Shown here: positions 22,109 to 33,786 of the stretch, piece by piece
Layout: every line of letters starts with the position of its first letter
Position numbering within the stretch: the first letter of the stretch is position 1
NCBI GenBank assembly: GCA_900491605.1
Contig: UESW01004771.1
Span: forward strand, 500,836-564,835
Length of the DNA stretch: 64,000 nucleotides
Direction of reading: 5' to 3'
Origin: Calamus simplicifolius
Taxonomy: Eukaryota > Streptophyta > Magnoliopsida > Arecales > Arecaceae
Program-made: the position numbers and the translations under genes
The notes under the pieces: model-generated
Seen by the model: only the letters and a program-made list of their open reading frames with translations
Told to the model about the DNA's origin: nothing
Database searches by the model: none

Positions 22109-23136
22109 CTAAAGATTCATCAAAACTACATGAATGGATTCTTCAACAATTAAGGTTTTCTTGTTAAAGATTCTATAAGCTTTACTAGTTGTTGAATAAC
22201 CTAGAAAAATTCCTTCATCAGATTTAGCATCAAATTTTCCTAAGTTGTTTTTACCATTATTATGAATGAAACATTTACATCCAAATGCATGAAAGTATTT
22301 TATATTTGGTTTTCTTTCATTCCATAATTCATAAGGTGTTTTCTTTAATATTGGTCTTATTAAAGCTCTATTTAAGATGTAACATGCTGTGTTAATAGCT
22401 TCCGCCCAAAAATACTTTGGTAGGTTACTTTCACATAGCATGGTACGGGCCATGTCTTCTAGAGTCCTATTTTTCCTTTCAACTACACCATTTTGTTGTG
22501 GAGTCCTAGGGGCTGAAAAATTATGATTAATTCCATTTTCAGTGCAGAAATTTTCAAATAAGTGATTTTCAAATTCTGTTCCATGATCACTTCTTAGAGA
22601 TACTATAGTAGTGTTTTTCTCATTTGTGACTTTCTTGAAGAATTTCAGGAATATCGAGAAAGTCTCATCTTTGTGAGCTAAAAACATTACCCAAGTATAT
22701 CTAGAATAATCATCTACAATCACTAGACCATATTTCTTTCCTCCTAGACTTGTGGTTCTAGTTGGTCCAAAAGATCCATGTGAAGTAGCTCTAAAGCCCT
22801 AGAAGTTGAAACAACATTTTTAGATTTGAAAGAACTTCTAGTTTGTTTTCCAAATTGACATGCATCACATATTTTGTTATTTTCAAAATCTAATTTAGGT
22901 AAACCTTTAACTAAATCCATTTTAATTAGTTTTGAAATAAGGTGTGTGCTTGCATGACCTAATCTACGATGCCACAACCAACCAATATCATTTATGTTAG
23001 CATTGTCAGCAATTAGGCAATGACTACTTTCAGATAATTTTGTCTAAGTCAACTAAGTACATTGCCATTCTATAACCAGTAAAAACAATGCTATCATTAA
23101 TGGAATTAGATACTATGCAAATAGAAGATTGGAATC
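22109..23136 (-). pseudogene. Sirevirus F GAG-pre-integrase and integrase
   Basis: 22977-22744 encodes the zinc-binding pre-integrase block (WHRRLGHAST...CDACQFGKQ). 22723-22109 encodes an integrase core with all three catalytic residues: D in IVDDYSRYTW, D in LRSDHGTEFEN and E in NGVVERKNRT. The two pieces are separated by stops near 22730. Upstream of 22977 a degraded piece of the protease-integrase linker runs into the N at 23137, where the element is cut. Confidence 0.87.
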
Positions 23137-23137
23137 N
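23137..23137. other. Single ambiguous base: collapsed assembly join or deletion
   Basis: The only N in the window. Left of it is pol of minus-strand F; right of it is the interior of E's LTR (equivalent to 13866). Both sides share the bases ttggaat at the join. The missing parts of F and E add up to several kilobases. Confidence 0.9.
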
Positions 23138-24529
23138 GCCAATTTCGTTTGGTGTTCGGTATGGCTCCCTAATGGTTATTGTTGGGTTGCTAATTTCCAT
23201 ATTGGATGCCAATTTATGTTGCCTTTCGGATGTGGCTCCTTGATGTTTATTCTTGGCTTGCCAATTTTTCTTTTGGCATGCCAGTTTCTTGGATCTCTCG
23301 GCTAATTTCCTGTGCTTAAAAATTGGAATGCCAATTTGAATTATTGGCTTGCCAATTTTTCACTGCTCTCGGTTGGCTTCATGTGCTCACAAATTGGAAT
23401 GCCAACTTTTTCATTTGGCTTGCCGATTTCTAAACTCCATCGGTTGACACGTATCTGTATCAAAAGTTGGAATGTCAATTGAATATGTTGGGTTGCCGGT
23501 TTCTACACTTGGTTTGCTGGATTTCAAAATTAGCTTGCCGGTTTTATGGATTAGCTTGCCATTTTATGTTTTGGGATGTCGTTCTCTTTGGATTTTTGGA
23601 TGTTTTGCTGGCTGGTTCTTGCTTCAAATTTTTTTATCCAGTAATTCCATTATTGGGCCTTCTTTGATTCTTCACTTGGGCATCTAATCTCTAGAGTTAG
23701 GTAACCAAATTTTAATCTTGGATGGCCAGATTCCGTAGGTAAGCTTGCAGTGTTGTTACTCTCTCTCTCTCTTCTCCATCTCACAATGGTCATGCAACGG
23801 CTATATTTTTCTCTCTTGTTATAAATAGAGGTATTGAACAATGATTCAATAGTGAATGTGGGAAAGAAAAAGAAGAAAAATATTAGTAAAAAATATTGTG
23901 AAAAAAATCATTCGAAAAAGAAAGATTTATTAGAGTTGGTTGGAGTATTGCATTGATTATTTTTAAGCCATCGGAGTTCATTTATTGCTGATTATGTTAA
24001 AGCTCCATCAACCCTATTTAAAGAGCATTTAAAGCTTCCTTAAAGGCTTCTCTTTCACTACTACACCATTAAATAAAGAAGCCACTTCGGGTTGAGCTCT
24101 TCAAGTTGGTAAGTATATTTGATTGTTCATCTGCTCATTTATTAGGAGCATCTTGTATTAAACACTCTATTACTTGTTCTTTGATTAGTTTATAGTTGTA
24201 AAACGTGGTTGGATAGAGGTCTACTCGGTTGTGTATTTGTAAGGCTTGCTTGTACTCGGAAATAAGTTTGCTAGCCAGATAGACTAGTGGTGATTAGTGG
24301 AATACCCGAGGTGTTCTTGGGGAGTGGATGTAGGTACAGGGTTGGCACTGAACCATTATAAATCTTGCTGTATTTGTGTGTGATTTACTTGTGATTGCTT
24401 GCATACTAGCCTAACATCACCCCACGTTATTTATTTTCAAAAGAAATGTAAGGATACATACTTGATAGTTAATTAAATTTTTAAGAAATCCAATTCATCC
24501 CCCTCTTGGGTTGCTACATCTGGGCAACA
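23138..24529 (+). repeat. Partial 3' LTR of Sirevirus E
   Basis: Aligns with 13866-15276 of the 5' LTR, including the gccaattt motifs, the ctctct run near 23760 and the terminal gggttgctacatctgggcaaca. The first ~620 bp of the LTR are missing at the N. Confidence 0.9.
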
Positions 24530-25134
24530 GGGAACAACTGACAGAGCTATAATCTAGCCTAGAAAATAGTGAAAGCCATTTTCCGAGTGCTGACATGTCA
24601 TATCCAGTGTCGGCCTCGGCCTCAATAAGATCCTCAGTGAGTACGGCCTACTATGTTTCACAAGACCTGGCCCACCAACCATATGCAGCTACCATGCCCG
24701 ATAAGACCTGGCCCACCAACCAGCCGCCTATAGCTGCCTATGTCAGACAAGGAGTGGTTTATTAGCTCTAATGTGCCATGAGGAGGGTACGCCCCGTTGC
24801 TGCTGGCCTTATCTCTCGTCCCTTGTCAGGTGGTGGCGCCTTGGGATCAATAGTTATCAGAAAAAGGGATAAAAGGGACCCTCAACCAGGTTTAAGAACA
24901 CCCACTCATACTCATAAAGGGGGAACTTCCAAGTTTTCCTAAAGATTTCCTTTAGAATTCACTGTTGTTACCTATTTCACTTACTTGAGCATCGGAGAGT
25001 CCCCACCGGAATCATCGGCCCCCGAAACTTCTTGTAGGACCTGAGCTGGAGCAGAATACTAAAGGACCCCAGAAAGGGAGGAGATGTTCACCACTCCCTC
25101 ACATACATTCAAGAGAGGTGATTTGGTATCAACA
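24530..25134 (+). repeat. Gypsy G 5' LTR, right piece
   Basis: Resumes with gggaacaactgac, matching 34472 onward of the 3' LTR, and ends ggtatcaaca. It contains repeats of an agacctggcccaccaacc unit (24661-24721). Confidence 0.88.
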
Positions 25135-25220
25135 TATTGGTGCGCAAGGTAGAGGGAGAGGTCCTGGGAGAAAGAAGTCTCAAAGACACTGAGTTATAGG
25201 CCCCCATTTCTCCTAACACA
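25135..25220 (+). other. Gypsy G primer-binding site and short leader
   Basis: tattggtgcgcaaggtag follows the LTR directly. The likely primer-binding site begins tggtgcgc at 25138; the tRNA is not identified. Confidence 0.5.
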
Positions 25221-26784
25221 ATGATGGTGGACACGCACTCAGAAAGCTTCCATCAGTCATGCTGGGGGGCATCTTCAGTAGGTCGAGCAATAGGAGGCCA
25301 ACCTCTCTGCTCCGCCTTTACCACCACTACCACCTCAGGCTGCTCAACCTGACCAGCTCGCCACCCTCACCCAGCAAGTCTAGGCATTGGTGGTAGCGAT
25401 CCATGAGCTGCAGGAGCAACACTTTGTAGCCACGCAACAGCAGCCTCGGCCTCCTTTGCCCCATGCAGTGGATGCCTAGGCCATCCAGCAGTTGACTCGT
25501 GGGAGACCCCCCCTGCGGGAGGCTCACTGTTGCCATGCATCACCAAGGCCTCATCATCGGGAAGCCCCTAAAAGGCTACGATCTCCTGTCCGCCATACTG
25601 ATAGTCCCTCTCCTAGGCAATGGCACGGGAAGGAGGCTGAATGGGGACATCATAACCGGTGCTACCCTCTCCCTACTCATCTTTGAGTCTTTAGGGGAGG
25701 GGTCCCTCGATAGTTAGAGCAACGACTTGATGAGTATAATCGGTGACTGGAGGAGCTCAGTCGCAGGATCATCAACCAATCGAAGGTGGACTACAATAGC
25801 CATGCCTCTGTTACTCATCGTATCATGGGGGAGCCGATCCCTGCTCGGTTTGTCCTACCTCAACTGGATCCCTTCAATGGCGCTATGGATCCACCTGATC
25901 ATTTGGAAAGCTATAAAGTTCTCATTAAAGTTCAAGGGGTGACTAATGCCCTTCTCTGCATCGCCTTCCCAGCCACCCTCTAGAAGGCTGCATAGCTTGG
26001 TATTCTTGTCTACCACCATGGAGCATCAATACCTTTTGGCAATTGGAGAAAGCCTTCCTGGTATATTTCGGTGCCTGCTAGAGGATTCCCAGGGTAGCTA
26101 ATAGTTTATTCTCTATCCAACAAAAGGATGAAGAATCACTCAAAGACTTTGTGACCCATTTCAAAGCGGCGCCCTCAAGGTTTACCACCTCGATGATTAT
26201 GTGGCCACCTTAGCCCTAAATCAAGGTCTCTACCCCTTCCGCTTCACCTACTCTCTCGACAAAAAGTCTTCTAGCTCCTATGCAGAGCTCCTGAGTCGTG
26301 TGCAGAAGTACATACACCTACGACGAGGCTGACTCTACCCGAAAGGAAGCTAATAGGAGATCCAACAAGAAGCAGGTCTGCACAGAGCCAAGTGGACCTC
26401 ACCATAAGAAGCTCGAGCCTCTACGATGATCGGATAATTAGCACCGAAGCTTTGCCCCTAAGGAGGATCACCTCACCCCTCTCCTCACCCCTAGAGCTCA
26501 CATTCTTATGGAGATTGAGGGTGAGCCATATCTACAATGCCCTGCTCCTCTAAAGCCAAGCCCACAACAAGAATTTCTACTATCATTTTCATCGGGATCG
26601 TAGCTATAACACAAAGGATTATCATCATCTAAAGTGGACGATCGAGGAGCTCATTCAGTGGGGCTACCTCATGAAGTTCATCCAGAGGAGGGTCCCAACT
26701 ACTCCAAGCCAAGTGGCACCTCTGCCCACATAGGTCAACATCGATAATGCCCCATCTGAGAGAACAGTCAGCATGATTTTCTAG
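25221..26784 (+). pseudogene. Gypsy G gag
   Basis: An ATG at 25221 opens a reading frame that breaks repeatedly. 25786-25983 encodes the recognisable Ty3/gypsy gag segment (FVLPQLDPFNGAMDPPDH ... ALLCIAFPATL). 26100-26330 continues in other frames with a QQKDEESLKDFVTHFK-like block and a YPFRFTYSL block. 26400-26784 is the charged C-terminal part with no clear zinc knuckle. The plus-strand frames 25492-25717 are shadows. It is a decayed capsid gene. Confidence 0.8.
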
Positions 26785-27400
26785 GTGGCATCTGGTACTT
26801 TCAAGAGGCCGCAGAGGGATGAGAGAATAGAGACTGTAATTTTCTTCTCTAAAAGGGACTTAATGGGGATAGATAATCATATTGATGATAGCATTATTGG
26901 CTCTATGATAATCGCTAAGCATCCTATAAAAAGAATCCTCATTGATAGGAGAAGCTCGGGTAACATCCTTAATTATGATACCTTTGTTTGAATGGATTTG
27001 TCTCTCAACTCTCTTTGACCTGTGATTGCACCCCTAGTCAGTTTCACAAGAAACTCTGTAAGGGTGGAGGGTGAGATTATCCTTCCAGTCATAGCGGGAA
27101 TTCCACCATGTCAAAGCATGGTTCTCATGAGGTTTCTAATCGTCCGAGTACCCCTGGCCTACAATGCCATACTCAGGCAACCTGGGTTAAACATCCTTGA
27201 CACAGTCATCTCCATCAAGCACCTCCTCGTCAGGTTTTCCAACAGCAATGGGATCGGCAAGATGCACAGAGAGTAGAACCCAGTGCAACTCTACTACCAC
27301 ATGGCTTTCAGCCCTCAAGAGGTGGTTACTCCTTTGGCTCCAAAGCTTCCTAACCCTAAGGAGTCGAAGAAGAGGGGAGAGCCGATCGAACGTCTGTAGA
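26785..27400 (+). pseudogene. Gypsy G protease
   Basis: 26785-26991 and 27022-27276 together cover a retropepsin-like region. The active-site block reads ILIDRRSSGNIL where the family has D-T/S-G, so the catalytic Gly (and Thr) are replaced by Arg. A stop at 26989 interrupts it. The downstream IIKH-like block to about 27276 matches the usual C-terminal part of plant gypsy proteases. Inactive. Confidence 0.78.
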
Positions 27401-28906
27401 CCTTCCCACTAGGGGACAACCCAATGAAGACAGTTCAAATTGGTGAACTCCTTTTCACAGAAGCAAGGGGCCAGCTTCTCACCTTCCTATGGGCAAACTC
27501 AGACATCTTCGCCTGGTCAGCATCGGATATGCCTAGTATGCCTTCAAAGGTAATCATCCATAAGCTCAATATTGATCCAAAGTACTATCCAGTCCGATAG
27601 AAGAACAGGAGTTTCGCCCTTGAGCGACAGAGAGCTATCGACGAGGAGGTCAATAAGTTGCTTGCTGCCGGCCACATCCAAAAAGTATATTATCTAGACT
27701 GGTTAGCCAACATAGTGATGGTCTGCAAAGCCAATGAGAGCTAAAGGATTTTCATCGACTTCACTGATCTCAACAAAGCATGCCCTAAAGATAGCTTTCC
27801 ATTGCCCAGAATAGGCCAGCTTATCGATGCTACATTCGGCCATAAGCTCCACGGCTTTATGAATGTCTTCTCTGGGTATAATCAAATAAGGATGGACTCA
27901 GGTGATGAAGAGAATACATCCTTCGTAACTGAGAAAGATATCTATTGTTATAAGGTAATGCCCTTTGGCTTAAAAAATGTAGAGGCCACCTATCAAAGGT
28001 TGATGAATAAGGTCTTCAAAGATCAGATCAGAAAAAATATGAAGGTATATATGGACGATATGCTAACCAAAAGTACCAATACTGCTAACCATATCGCCAA
28101 CCTCAAAAAAACTTTCAACAACTCCACCGCTACCGAATGAAGCTGAACCCCCATAAATGTACCTTTGAAGTTACCACCGAGAAGTTCTTGGGTTTTCTGG
28201 TGACCTAACAGGGGATCAAAGCAAATCCAAAGAAGATTTAGGCTATCCTCGATATGAGGCAGCCTACCAATAAGAAGAAGGTGCAGCAACTCACCGTGAG
28301 AGTGGCTGCCCTGACCCATTTCTTATCAAGGTTAGTCAAAAGGTGTCTACCATTCTTCAAAGCGTTGTTCAAAGTCAATGGCTTCAAGTGGATGGAAAAG
28401 TGCCAGAAGGCTTTTAAAGGGCTGAAGGAGTTTCTATCTACCCTACCATTGTTGTCGAAGCCAAGGGAAGGAGAGGACCTCTTCTCTACCTCGCCACCTC
28501 CCTAGAGGCGGTCAGCTCTGTCCTCATCCATGTCGACCCCAATGGAATACAAAGACCGGTCTATTACAACAGCAAGATGCTCCATGATATGGAGATCATG
28601 TATTTCAAAACTAAAAGGATTATTTTTGCGCTGATAGTTTCTACTCGGTGCCTCAGGCCTTACTTCCAAGCCCATCCGATCATGGTGCTCATGAACCAAC
28701 CTCTCAAAGCCATCCTTTTCCATCCTGATACCTCTGGTCGACTGGCTAAGTGGGTAGTCAAGCTAGAAGAGTTTGACCTCTTATTTCAACCAAGATCGGC
28801 CATGAAGTCTCAAGTCCTAACCGACTTCCTGATCGAGTGCACTTGAACTAAAGAGAAGTCAGAAGAACCCTCTATCATATGCTCAGATGTTGAGCCTGAG
28901 GAAACG
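27401..28906 (+). pseudogene. Gypsy G reverse transcriptase and first RNase H
   Basis: 27560-27800 encodes the RT N-terminus (RAIDEEVNKLLAAGHI, FIDFTDLNKACPKD) with stops. 27802-28140 gives PLPRIGQLIDA, FSGYNQIRM, MPFGLKN and KVYMDDML; the catalytic pair is YMDD rather than the usual YVDD/YIDD. 28141-28500 continues with the FLGF block and the connection. 28540-28846 is an RNase H with a YYNSKML block. In-frame stops occur near 27600, 27744, 28139 and 28503. It would copy element RNA into DNA; this copy is dead. Confidence 0.87.
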
Positions 28907-29559
28907 ATGAAGATCTGGATTCTCCATGTGGATGGCACCTCAAACTCCCAAGGGAGCAGGGCAAGCCTCATTCTTGCAAGCCCGAAGGGGACAGTGATGG
29001 AATACACCCTTCGATTCCTCTTTGAAGCTACAAATAATCAAGCCGAGTATGAAGCCTTATTGATGGGAATAAAGCTTGCGCAGGAGCTCAAAATAAAGTA
29101 CCTCAGAGCCTTCATCGACTCCCAGCTAATCTCTGGATAAGTCACTAGAGAATATGAGGCCAAAGACCCTATTATGTCTCGATATCTGGGTAAGGTCCAA
29201 TCACAGACCTTGTTATTTACTTATTTCAACATCAGCTATATTCCTAGAGATGAGAAGGCTAGGGCTGATGCCCTGTCTTGGTTGGCTACCTTAATAGACA
29301 ATGCCCTAGGAAGAACCTACGTTGAGCATCTAGAGGCCCCAAGCATCGACGTCGTGGAAAAGGCTTTACCAGTTGCCCAGGAGCCAACATGGATGGATGT
29401 GTACATCCACTATCTCACTAATGATACCCTTTTTGCTGACCGCACGGAAGCCAGAATGCTCAAATGGAGGGCCTTCAAGTTTGTGGTGCTGAACGAATAA
29501 CTCTACAGGAGATCTTTTTCCTATCTCCTTCTCAAATATGTTATCCCTATAGATGCCGA
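28907..29559 (+). pseudogene. Gypsy G second (archaeal-type) RNase H
   Basis: 28907-29140 encodes WILHVDGTSNSQGS..LIL, an NNQAEYEALLMG block and FIDSQLI, the RVT_3-type RNase H with its Asp, Glu and Asp. After a stop at 29138 it continues to 29500 with YIPRDEKARADALSWLA. A second RNase H between RT and integrase is characteristic of the Tat lineage and supports the classification. Confidence 0.87.
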
Positions 29560-30498
29560 CTATATCCTCCGAAAGATTCATAAAGGCATTTGTGGAAATC
29601 ACCTAGGGGATAGATCACTAGCTTACAAAGCTCTTCATCAGGGGTACTACTGGCTGACCATGCGAGAAGATGTGTTGAGCTAATCCAAAAGTGCAACAGT
29701 TGCCAACGATATGCCCATATCCAACGGCAGCCCGCTTTCTAGCTGAACCCGCTCTCAACTTCATAGCCCTTCATTCAATGGGAAATGGATATCCTTGGAC
29801 CATTTTTTTCAGCTTTGAATCAATGGAGGTTCCTGCTCATCGCCATCGACTACTTTACTAAATGGGTCAAGGTCAAGGCACTAGCGAGGATCACTAAGAA
29901 CAAGGTGAAGTCTTTCTTCTGTAAGTACATCATCTATCGCTTTGGGCTTTTCCACACCATCATCACCAACAATGGCCGGCAGTTTGATAACTCTACTTTC
30001 AAGAAGTCTGTGCCAAGCTAAGCATCTGCCATTGTTTCACCTTCGTCGATCACCTACAAACCAATGGATAGGCTGAGGTCATGAACTAGACCATCCTTTG
30101 GGACTCAGGACCCGGTTGGATGAAGTCAAGGGCCATGGGTGGAGGAACTCCCGAGCATGCTATGGGCATATCATACAACTCCAAAGACTCCAACTAGAGA
30201 GACTCCCTTCAGCCTCGTATTTGGATCAGAAGTGATCATTTCCATGGAGATTGGCCTTCCAAACTACCAATTGGAGTCATACAATGAAGAAGACAATCCC
30301 ACTCAATTAAGAGCCAACCTTGACTTCATCGACGAGGCGTGCAATCGGGCATGGCTCAGAATGGCTGTATTTTGCCAGCGAGCTAAAAAAGTATTACAAT
30401 GCCCATGTTCTTTCCAAGATATTTCATCTCGAGATCTAGTCCTTAGGCTCTCCAAAGTCTCTAAACCAACAAAGAAGGGCAAACTATCTTCAAACTGA
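29560..30498 (+). pseudogene. Gypsy G integrase
   Basis: The HHCC zinc region (29560-29720) is broken by stops. 29785-30021 encodes MDILGPF ... IAIDYFTKWVKVKAL ... TIITNNGRQFDN. The second catalytic Asp (usually in T/S-DNG) is Asn here. After a stop at 30019 the end of the core follows, and 30139-30498 gives the LPSMLWAYHTTPKTPT and PFSLVFGSE blocks. Integration activity is lost. Confidence 0.86.
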
Positions 30499-31633
30499 AA
30501 AGGGCCCTATTGAGTCATGGAGCATATTGGATCGAAAGACTCGATGGGAAGCCAATCCTCGCACCTGGAACACGGACAATCTTCACCAATATTATCAATG
30601 ATGTACATATTCAGCTGATGCAAATAAAAGGAGCTTCAAATACTCCGCCTCTTTGCCCAACTAGCTTCGTAATCTAGTTTCAAAAGGCTCTCGAGCTTGG
30701 TCCCAGCGATTCTCGAGTCACCATCCAGCGTTTCAAAAGACTCTCGAGCTTGGTCCCAGTGACTCTCGAGTCACCTTTTGGGATTTCAAAAGGCTCTCAA
30801 GCTTAGTTCTAGCGACTCTCAAGTCACCCTCTGGGTTTCAAAAGGCTCTCAAGCTTGGTCCTAGTGACTCACCCTTCGGGGTTTCAAAGACTCTCAAGCT
30901 TAGTCTCAATGACTCTTGAGTCACCCTCCGGGGTTTTAAAAGGCTCTCAAGCTTAGTCCCAACAACTCTCGAGTCACCACTCGGGCATGCCCCGAGTTAG
31001 TTGCAAAAGGCTCTCGAGCTTGATCTCAGCGACTCAAGTCACCCCTCAAGCCGACGCAAGAAACTTCTGAAGTGGTTCAAAAAAGGCTCTTATCGGTCTT
31101 AGCAACCCTCGAGTCAACTCTTGGATCAGCTCCAATGAGCCTGCCTTAGTAGCCCCAAGATGGCCTCGATAGCCACCCAAGCAACATCTCTGTAGTCATT
31201 GGGTGGAATCGCAGCAATTAATCAAGTAAGGTTCAAGCTAAACTTGCTTGTTTAGTGCAGGTTGACGAGCGCCCCTAACTGGCTGAGGGCAACTTAGCCC
31301 GCCTCCCATCGAGAAATGGATAAGCCCATTCTATGCCTCGCCTCCCTTGGCAAGCCAAAAAGACTTAGCCCCATTGCAGATTTGCTTAAGTCTCGACCGG
31401 TATCATCGGCTGTGAGTGCAACATGATTATATAAAGCGCATCTCGGCAAGGTTGAAAGCCGAGACCATCATGCAAGTATAATGCACAAAGTACACTACAA
31501 AAAGCTAAGCATCTTACTTAGAAAAATCACTTCCATTGATATTCGAAAGATTACAAGGAGCTGACTCAAGTTGGATTACAAGGGTGCTAGATAAAAATCA
31601 AAATAAAGACAGGAGAAGTAAAAAGCAAAGGCT
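30499..31633 (+). repeat. Non-coding 3' region of gypsy G with 8-copy tandem repeat
   Basis: No gene. 30678-31125 holds eight diverged copies of a unit tttcaaaaggctctcgagc, then tggtcccagcgactctcgag. They start near 30678, 30731, 30784, 30836, 30882, 30934, 31001 and 31075 (spacing 46-74 bp). The rest, 31126-31633, is unrecognised. Confidence 0.8.
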
Positions 31634-33786
31634 TTAAGGCTCGGTGGGTGCTGAGTCTTTATCCGTCGGTCCCTTCGTGGCTTCCGGCACCTCCACTACT
31701 ACCATCGTCTCCTCCTCATCTGTCGTCGTCGGCTCCTCCTCCTCATCGGGCTCGAGGTTGTCGAGGTCAGTGACGCCGAAGTCACGGGCGACTTTGTTCT
31801 TGTAGTTGCTAAAGCCTTGCAGATAGGCACCGGCACCGACAGAGGCCTCCGTCACTTCTTCCTCAAAACTAGTGGAGCTTTGGAAGCGCTCCAAAGCCTC
31901 AGCAGCCCTCTCCTCGGCGGCCCGCACTGCCGCCTCTGCCTCAGCAATTTTTGCCCTGGTGGCACGTGCCTTCACTTCGGCATCGACCGCCCTAGCCTCG
32001 GCAATTTGGGCTACTGCTTTGACGTCGGCAGCCTGCTCCCCAGCCTCTTCCGCCCTGAGGTCGGCCGTGGTTGCTCGGAGATTGGCAGTATGACGCCGAA
32101 GCTCAAAGACCTCCAATCTGTCCATGATGTCTGCTACCTTCCCCTCGATGGCTCGAGCATGATCAAACTCCACCACCGCCTTGCTCTCCTCCTCTTCAAA
32201 TCGTGCCTCCCACTTGCGGTTCGAGTCCTATGCGGCCTGAAGCTCCTCCACCCTCTCAGCGTCTCGGGCTCGGGCCAACTCCAACTCCCTCTCAGCCCGA
32301 GCCCAGGCAGTGATGGCCTCCTGCCGGGCTTTGGTGATGCTATCGGCAGCTCGGAGGGTGATGTTATGAACAGCGAATATCCCATTCACTATATGCATGA
32401 AAAGAAAGCCTATCAGTACATGTAATGATAATAAAATTATTTGAAGGGACGAGGAAGCACTTACCCAGAGCATAGCCACGTGCAGGTCGTCGAAGATGTC
32501 GATGGCCCATTGCCGGTGGATTTCCTTCCAGAATTGTGGGAGGCATGCCCGACTCAACAGTCGCTCCGCAAAGCGACTGTGATTCATCAGGGATGTCCTT
32601 GACAAAATCTCCCCAACTTCATCCTCCTCACACTTGGCTCCCAGGGTGGTGGCCTTCTCTGCCGCCGTTTTGCCGCCACCGGGGCCCCTTCTTCTGCCGA
32701 TCTCCTCGTCGGCGGAACTCCTTCTTGGACCAGTCTCGTCCCCAAGGAGACTCCTTCGCCCCTCGACTTTTTTGCCGGAGCTGGCTGGGCTGAGGGCTTG
32801 GTCACCGAATTCGGCTCCTCCTGAGCAACCTGGTGATCGCGCAAGGGAGGAGCCGGGGACCTTGGACAAGGCCTCTTTTCTGGCCTCTCAACATCACCGG
32901 CGGCTTGCCTCCTCTTGACTACTGCCCTCATTGCGCTCGTGGAGATCCTCACACTTGCACGTGACAGAAGATCATGCCTAAAAAAAATGTTGCGCTCACC
33001 AGGCGTCAGGGCTATACCAGCTTCTAGGAGGTTCTCTTCTGATAGAAACTCTCAACAGGGGGTACCCAAGAGGATAGCAACTGGTCATAACCTTCCGGTC
33101 ACCTTGTTCCACCATCGAGTTTTTGCTCGGCTCTAGGTTCAGGCTTCCCCAACTCAACCTCACCCGCTCAACATGTGCAAAAAGAAAATGGGATTTCCAT
33201 CCCTTAATGAAGGAGGAAAGTTCTAATTGCACCGAAATAAGGATACTCGAGCCATTACACCACGGTAGCTGCAAAGAATTATGAAGGCGCCAATGGTCTG
33301 AAAGGAGTTCAGAGCCAACTGCGCCGGGGCTAAGTCATATCTATTGAGGAGTCTGGTGATGAACGGATGAAGAGAAAGCTGAAGACCTGCCCTAAAAACT
33401 CCTCATACAAGGCAATTCCATTGGCACGGTTGGTGATCACCCTATCATCGGACTCAAAGATAGACTGATGGATATCCTCAGGAATCCTATAGGTGGCCCT
33501 AAGGGATTCTACGTCCTCAAATCATGATAGAGGTAACCCCCTCCGGACCAATCGAACTAGGGTTGGTGGTGAGAAGGTGCCCGGTGGACCCTAGGGGGGG
33601 ATGGGCCATTGGAGGTGGCCGGACTTTAGGTGTTGGTTGGGCCATAGTCGAACGCTCATGGATCAAAATTCCGCCAGCCACTCGAAGCTGTGTCAAGGTA
33701 ACATCGTCCTCAAAAGAGGACGAGGAGGAAGATGCTACTATGGGCCTTTTGCCCTTCCTATCGTGAACCATGGAGAAAGAGGACAA
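31634..33786 (-). pseudogene. Antisense accessory frame of gypsy G (transposase_28-like)
   Basis: Lies on the strand opposite to gag-pol, between integrase and the 3' LTR. The minus-strand start at 33786 gives MSSFSMVHDRKGKR and a Ser/Pro-rich N-terminus; a GIALYEEFL...FIRSS...FQTIGAFIILC region (33420-33240) resembles the 'putative gypsy type transposon' domain. A basic segment (32952-32590) follows, then a long Ala/Glu/Arg-rich coiled coil (32340-31780) and an acidic tail ending at 31634. A canonical intron (gtaagt ... catatag) spans 32464-32389. Stops exist near 33514, 33240 and 32228. Antisense frames of this kind are known in Tat-lineage elements; their function is unknown. Confidence 0.68.

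Larger units (their letters stand above)
16337..23136 (-). mobile_element. Sirevirus copia element F (minus strand), 5' part missing
   Basis: 3' LTR 16337-17800, polypurine tracts 17801-18196, accessory frame 18396-19803, pol 20301-23136. The gag, protease and 5' LTR expected beyond 23136 are absent: sequence jumps through one N into E's 3' LTR. The left target-site bases would be aagaa (16332-16336). Confidence 0.88.
13242..24529 (+). mobile_element. Sirevirus copia element E inserted in gypsy 5' LTR
   Basis: 5' LTR 13242-15276, primer-binding site 15279-15290, gag 15336-16336, then insertion of F. After the N at 23137 only the last 1.4 kb of E's 3' LTR remains. The flanking 5-mers gaaaa / gggaa differ by two G-to-A transitions, and the gypsy 3' LTR has gggat at the same site, supporting gggaa as the original target. 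Confidence 0.88.

Noticed and set aside
25492..25942. Plus-strand frames overlapping gypsy gag
   Set aside because: Alternative frames of the gag region; only the FVLPQLDPFNG frame matches a known gag.
30678..31125. CRISPR-like repeat array
   Set aside because: Repeats are diverged, spacing varies with no true spacers, and the DNA is a plant retrotransposon.
31817..32425. 202-codon plus-strand frame
   Set aside because: It is the mirror of the Ala/Glu-rich coiled coil coded on the minus strand; GC-rich codons leave both strands open. No domain.
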